Shown one piece after another: positions 62,901-64,000 of a stretch of 64,000 nucleotides of DNA (within the stretch, counting starts at the first letter, position 1; each line of letters opens with the position of its first letter). The position numbers were made by a program, and so were the translations under genes. Below the pieces are notes generated by a model. The model was given only the letters and a program-made list of their open reading frames with translations, was not told the origin of the DNA and searched no databases. This stretch comes from Trileptium ribeirensis (taxonomy: Eukaryota > Nematoda > Enoplea > Enoplida > Thoracostomopsidae): the NCBI GenBank assembly GCA_030248225.1, contig JASANE010012140.1, positions 1 to 64,000 of the forward strand. Reading direction: 5' to 3'.

Positions 62901-64000
62901 AAATATTCGAGACTAAAAATTAGATCGTAATAACAATAGTATACCTCTATTATAAGACTGACTTTAACTAGCTGTAACGTGCTAATTAGGTTGCACCATT
63001 CACATCTCGTCGGTTTTATCAAACAGATCCTTTTACTTACTAATAAATTCTATGGGTTTGTTTTTTGTGCCAAATACTATATATTTGCACAAAGTTTCAT
63101 AAAATTCACATTTAAATTTAAAAAAAATGCACGCAAAGATGCACAGGTCCAATTTAGGAGATTTTTTCTCAAAACCAATGAAGAAAATATTAAAGCAAAT
63201 TCAACGACTGAATCGAACTGAACGGTGAAAGTATCAATTTAGTAATTATTTTGTTCTCAAGTCACTATTAGTATAAAATACGGCTCTTTCTCACAGGAAA
63301 CACGTTGTGATCGGGTATGCAGTTTTGGGTATTAATGTAATTGTAATTAATATAATAGAGGTTTGGGAATTATATAATTAACGTGCTACCAGTAGATAAA
63401 AAGCTCGAAAATTATTGTATGCCTGTAAGACTTTCCGCTCGCTATAAAGCACGGTATGCCGCAAAATGCACAATGAAATTTAGAAATGTTCAAAATTGAA
63501 TGTGTTGAAATTTTGAAAACCCCAGTTCTATAGCGAGACATTCCTCATCGTTCGAACAAGAGTTTAATTATTTCCTAAATGCTAGAGCGTCAATAAACAT
63601 GCCATAAAGCCACAGCTGTAAAAGTTTGGATATGGGCAAAGATTACTGTTAACATACTGATGCGTTTGATGACATAAAACGAAATTAATCGCTAGTATAC
63701 GCCATCTTATCCTACATAAGCATCAGAGGGCGGTCAAATGACCATATCACCTTGGCGACCCGCCAACTTCATCCAATGTGGCGGGTTTTGCTAAATTTTA
63801 CAAATTTTCGTGGTCATCTCTAAGCTTAATGATCTTCGTGAAGGCGCTGCATTCAGAGTAAACTATATCATAAATATTTGCTATTAGATTATACCTCTGA
63901 CTCAATTCCAACGCCTTCGGCGAATCATCAAACAGTTGAACCCAAAATTCCGCCGGATCTACAATGGAAGTTATCGAGACACGCACTTGACCAGATTTAG
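35743..64000 (-). CDS. Extended-Tudor plus triple cold-shock/OB-like protein, 5' end outside window
   Basis: Twelve exons chain with matching phases at all 11 junctions: 64000..63895, 60403..60326, 55250..55075, 53106..52991, 52243..52037, 50055..50001, 46590..46514, 45978..45802, 44875..44543, 40537..39894, 38048..37904 and 35949..35743. They give 772 codons including a TAA stop. Residues about 1-180 form an extended Tudor domain: VSITSIVDPAEFWVQ, the core DRFWYRGK with HFVDYGN (residues 66-90), and the outer fold strand VELIDLELGILVSS. The aromatic and Asn residues needed to hold dimethyl-arginine are present. Three cold-shock/OB-like repeats follow: about 251-319 (GVIASVKKYEGLIVSELGKV), 376-468 (YYGIISECGINDGYI, ILELGQSVGFKV) and 474-613 (SGFVTALDVQRGCGTI, LYVGASVKFRFTREL). 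An acidic stretch lies between repeats 1 and 2. Extended Tudor proteins act in germ granules and the piRNA pathway; that role here is inferred. Confidence 0.85.
35992..36330. repeat. Three diverged tandem copies, about 135 bp
   Basis: Copies share TAACAGTARAGCAATYCA, GACAATGATYKTATTA, ATTTGTAAACAATSGAAAAA and TTTTTCTGTC. They lie in an intron of the Tudor/cold-shock gene beside its terminal exon. Confidence 0.7.
36439..36616. mobile_element. hAT-like MITE with CAGGGTGTCCGCG ends
   Basis: Perfect 13-bp inverted ends (36439-36451, 36604-36616). The interior has repeated TTTCCAGGATTTT. The CAGGG ends are of hAT type, though no clean 8-bp duplication is seen. Confidence 0.7.
36718..36867 (-). 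CDS. Alternative or poison exon of the Tudor/cold-shock gene
   Basis: Acceptor CTTTCAG, phase-compatible with the exon at 37904. It encodes 49 residues (for example EPYFYILFIIAPESLINNYF) and ends at TGA 36718-36720, followed at once by a consensus donor GTGAGT. Included, it gives a different C-terminus; spliced on, the stop would sit before a junction and could trigger decay. It lies between two hAT-like elements. Confidence 0.5.
   Translation of the reverse strand, partial: TFPHQRQEPYFYILFIIAPESLINNYFQNIYRLLDFICALDEEAIMTSE
36930..37076. mobile_element. Related hAT-like fragment, TTTCCAGGATTTT repeats
   Basis: Six or so copies of TTTCCAGGATTTT ending at GACGCGGACACCC, the same end as in 36439-36616. 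The left end is missing. Confidence 0.6.
37327..37427. mobile_element. Fragment of the TGGCCTGTCCAC MITE family
   Basis: Inverse orientation. GTGGACAGGCCA at the right edge, then (read inverted) CCACTTTCCAAATCCCTCATG and GAGATATTCCCCATGT, closely matching the left half of 55393-55763. Confidence 0.65.
37444..37664. mobile_element. Harbinger-like MITE, GACCGCGAACAC ends
   Basis: The left end TTAGACCGCGAACACAGCG and the right end CGGTGTAAACGCACCTAA are approximate inverses, adjacent to TTA/TAA. The overlapping ORFs on both strands are repeat translations. Confidence 0.55.
37904..38048 (-). CDS. Tudor/cold-shock gene, exon with VGVQTE motif
   Basis: Acceptor TTGATTACAG, donor GTAAGC. A Ser/Thr/Asn-rich tail ending in SEVGVQTET. 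GVQTE resembles dynein light chain LC8-binding motifs; that is suggestive only. Confidence 0.85.
39894..40537 (-). CDS. Tudor/cold-shock gene, large exon with repeat 3
   Basis: Acceptor GCCGTTTAG, donor GTAAGA; 214 codons. It finishes repeat 2 (VVLAF, RRALSVRPL) and carries repeat 3: SGFVTALDVQRGCGTI, GYVSFPYSAVL, and after a Ser/Gly-rich insertion ECLYVGASVKFRFTREL and AYLWRAVIVVPI. Confidence 0.92.
40538..44542 (-). other. Intron of the Tudor/cold-shock gene
   Basis: About 4 kb with GT and AG ends. It holds several short ORFs (41939-42241, 43190-43534, 43516-43788) with no domain and no phase-compatible splice sites that I could find, and exon 1 of the antisense gene. A poly-C run is at about 43423. 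Confidence 0.6.
44032..45441 (+). CDS. Small antisense two-exon gene, 90 residues, unknown function
   Basis: Exon 1 runs from ATG 44032 to 44126 (donor GTATGT) and exon 2 from 45264 (after AACGCAATTTAG) to TGA 45441, phase 2 at the junction. The product starts MAEYIDDYMQCFTQQRSCLE and is Gln-rich, probably helical; the second exon encodes LRLLMPIGRVDESLLATNRM and a C-terminal segment. In exon 1 the frame is open upstream to an acceptor at 43971 (AATTTTAG), so a longer N-terminus from another exon is possible. No domain recognised. The gene lies on the opposite strand to the Tudor/cold-shock gene, and its intron contains exon 44543-44875 of that gene. Strong splice sites and protein-like composition support it. 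Confidence 0.6.
44543..44875 (-). CDS. Tudor/cold-shock gene, acidic linker and repeat 2
   Basis: Acceptor CTTTTATAG, donor GTATGT; 111 codons without a stop. The acidic stretch SSSAGEEDEEEDGEVD is followed by YYGIISECGINDGYI, PIYFAIDDV and ILELGQSVGFK. It lies within the intron of the antisense gene 44032-45441. Confidence 0.92.
45802..45978 (-). CDS. Tudor/cold-shock gene, rest of cold-shock-like repeat 1
   Basis: Acceptor TTATTGCAG, donor GTGAGT. Encodes VYIIPETKLNG, then NASHVVRFSCVEHCGRLVAT and RIE, matching the strand order of a cold-shock/OB fold. Confidence 0.88.
46514..46590 (-). CDS. Tudor/cold-shock gene, start of cold-shock-like repeat 1
   Basis: Acceptor ATTTTAG, donor GTAACA. 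Encodes ETKSGRGVIASVKKYEGLIV SELGK (split here only for length); the G-V-I and G-L-I pattern is typical of the first strands of a cold-shock domain. Confidence 0.85.
47456..47631 (+). CDS. Candidate isolated coding exon, plus strand
   Basis: After TTTTATCCCAG an open frame of 58 codons ends at TAA (pieces: FMIFRQIQKIAQKVPNQ, KYLGVLLHLFEEVSNAGTKR). It starts in phase 2, like exon 2 of the antisense gene at 44032, so it could be an alternative last exon of that gene. Otherwise unsupported. Confidence 0.25.
48790..49217. mobile_element. MITE with inverted ends of about 100 bp
   Basis: Starts GAGTGCATTAGGGAAGAGTA and ends with the near-exact inverse (TAATGCACTC at the edge). Arms include GTATGACACTT, CTGCACTCAC and TGATGACGCGGGCGTTTTC. 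The interior has repeated GGGGG/CCCCC motifs (CCCCCAGTTTTGGGGGGTC, CCCCAGATTCTGGGGG), each itself a small hairpin. Confidence 0.9.
49259..49650. repeat. Second copy of the 21.9-kb dispersed repeat
   Basis: Shares with 21916-22510 the CCCCAGGT start, an AAAATTTGCC-type A-rich tract, GGTCTGGGATAATCACCACC and CAGGTATAATTTTGCCAG. More diverged, single copy. Confidence 0.45.
50001..50055 (-). CDS. Tudor/cold-shock gene, 55-base basic exon
   Basis: Acceptor ATTTTCAG, donor GTAAGT. Encodes TRKKFRRRRHKVVFEYKD. Phase 0 to 1 fits both neighbours. The Arg/Lys cluster could be a nuclear signal or RNA contact. Confidence 0.75.
50430..50823. mobile_element. MITE, TGGCCTGTCCAC family, diverged copy
   Basis: Same order of blocks as 55393-55763 (CTTTCAAATCCCCCTGTTTGTG, CCCATGTTCAACT, TGCTAAAATGCTGTTTTATAG, GAATGAACATGGGG, ACAGGCCA). 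The short ORFs here are repeat translations. Confidence 0.65.
52037..52243 (-). CDS. Tudor/cold-shock gene, end of Tudor domain and linker
   Basis: Acceptor TTTCAG, donor GTAGAT. Starts with VELIDLELGILVSSQYIIPD, the closing strand of the extended Tudor fold, followed by a basic, Gln-rich helical linker (LLQLRQIFRWSQERIERIEA). Confidence 0.88.
52371..52396. repeat. Perfect palindrome TGACGGACGCA/TGCGTCCGTCA
   Basis: An inverted repeat with 11-bp arms and essentially no spacer, followed within 130 bases by further CCGTCCGC and GTCCGTC-like motifs. Probably the end of a small transposon lying in an intron. Confidence 0.6.
52598..52701. repeat. Two poly-C tracts
   Basis: Runs of roughly ten or more C at about 52598-52609 and 52690-52700. 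Length may be unreliable in the assembly. Confidence 0.8.
52991..53106 (-). CDS. Tudor/cold-shock gene, SN-like part exon
   Basis: Acceptor TTTCTTCCAG, donor GTAAGT. Encodes YSLIVKFRESIWSMNEGQLV and CNFKSSAEPYN, the segment joining the Tudor barrel to the SN-like strand. A plus-strand 62-codon ORF over this stretch is its shadow. Confidence 0.85.
55075..55250 (-). CDS. Tudor/cold-shock gene, Tudor core exon
   Basis: Acceptor GACTTCAG, donor GTAAGT. Encodes WSEDRFWYRGKIMEV, HFVDYGNFVTV and LPPLAHLCCCD: the Tudor barrel with its aromatic cage and the following helix. Confidence 0.93.
55393..55763. mobile_element. MITE, TGGCCTGTCCAC family, best copy
   Basis: Left end TGGCCTGTCCAC and right end GTAGACAGGCCA are inverses, followed inward by GGGGGACC/CCCC-rich arms. 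The 370-bp interior is AT-rich. Related copies are at 50430-50823 and 37327-37427. Confidence 0.75.
55937..56190. repeat. Tandem duplication of about 154 bp
   Basis: CCCGAAAACMCCMAAG, AGCCKCCCAGGAYGTC, AAATTYWGRATTTTKGGGT and GAACCAWGRGGGYGCCATACG occur twice, starting near 55937 and 56091. Confidence 0.75.
58060..58135. repeat. GGAACCGGAACC simple repeat
   Basis: Degenerate run of AACCGGAACC hexamers; a related patch is at 59135-59200 (CCGGTTCCGGT, GCCGGAACCGCAACCGG). No coding value. Confidence 0.75.
60326..60403 (-). CDS. Tudor/cold-shock gene, short Tudor exon
   Basis: Acceptor ATGTTTCAG, donor GTGAGT. Encodes ISDLYSSDFEPLSCEKIRKG and VACVT, exactly the linker between the first strand and the WYR core of extended Tudor domains. 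Phase 2 at both ends fits its neighbours. Confidence 0.88.
60814..61097. mobile_element. Harbinger-like MITE, AGGTGCG ends
   Basis: Left end TAAGGTGCGCTTGTGTAGAC and right end GTGTGAACGCACGTA are approximate inverses. The interior consists of self-complementary TCAAAATTTGA motifs. Confidence 0.55.
61195..62540. repeat. 142-bp satellite, nine full units plus partials
   Basis: GTGATCTTCCTGTACAGGAC (or close variant) recurs at 61195, 61338, 61480, 61622, 61764, 61905, 62047, 62189 and 62331, then partial units to about 62540. Variant sites (CAGTACTTACGGAGAGAG, CAGTCCTTATGGATAGAG, CAGTACTTACGGAGTGAG) recur every third unit over part of the array. It lies in an intron of the Tudor/cold-shock gene. 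The 78-codon ORF at 61411 is a repeat translation. Confidence 0.93.
63895..64000 (-). CDS. Tudor/cold-shock gene, exon at window edge
   Basis: Open to the right edge; donor GTATAA at 63894. Encodes QVRVSITSIVDPAEFWVQLF, the classic first strand of an extended Tudor domain, then SPKALELSQ. The upstream acceptor is outside the window or at its edge. Confidence 0.8.

Noticed and set aside
1..64000. CRISPR arrays, operons, ribosome binding sites or rRNA
   Set aside because: None seen; spliced genes and MITE content indicate animal nuclear DNA.

Overview
The window looks like AT-rich, repeat-rich nuclear DNA from an invertebrate animal. Coding sequence is split into short exons with GT-AG junctions (one GC-AG), and the genes are animal-type: a selenocysteine glutathione peroxidase and a Tudor-domain protein. 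Most of the rest is non-autonomous transposons and satellites. I cannot name the species. Most coding exons lack an ATG or are shorter than an ORF-calling threshold, so the gene models below come from reading splice sites and checking that intron phases and protein families agree.

Region by region. (1) 1-1842, minus: the 5' part of a Polinton/adintovirus-like protein-primed family B DNA polymerase running off the left edge, with a C2H2 zinc-finger ORF just upstream in another frame. (2) 1843-19657: no convincing host gene; AT-rich microsatellite, several MITEs (Harbinger-like with TTA duplications, piggyBac-like with TTAA), an array of five 159-bp units and other short duplications. (3) 19658-26831, minus: a complete five-coding-exon GPX4-type glutathione peroxidase with an in-frame TGA at the selenocysteine position. 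(4) 27-31 kb: diverged copies of one repeat family and a 745-bp foldback element. (5) 32117-34119, plus: a tentative four-exon gene of unknown function whose last splice acceptor lies in a tandem duplication with one acceptor copy broken. (6) 35743 to beyond 64000, minus: a gene of at least 28 kb with 12 exons in the window (772 codons) encoding one extended Tudor domain followed by three cold-shock/OB-like repeats. A small two-exon plus-strand gene (44032-45441) overlaps it in antisense. (7) 60.8-62.5 kb, inside an intron of that gene: a Harbinger-like MITE and a 142-bp satellite with higher-order organisation.

The most interesting object is the Tudor plus triple cold-shock-like gene. Extended Tudor domains bind methylated arginines on PIWI proteins, and cold-shock-like modules occur in piRNA factors such as MOV10L1. 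The architecture therefore suggests an undescribed germ-granule or piRNA-pathway protein, but this is inference.
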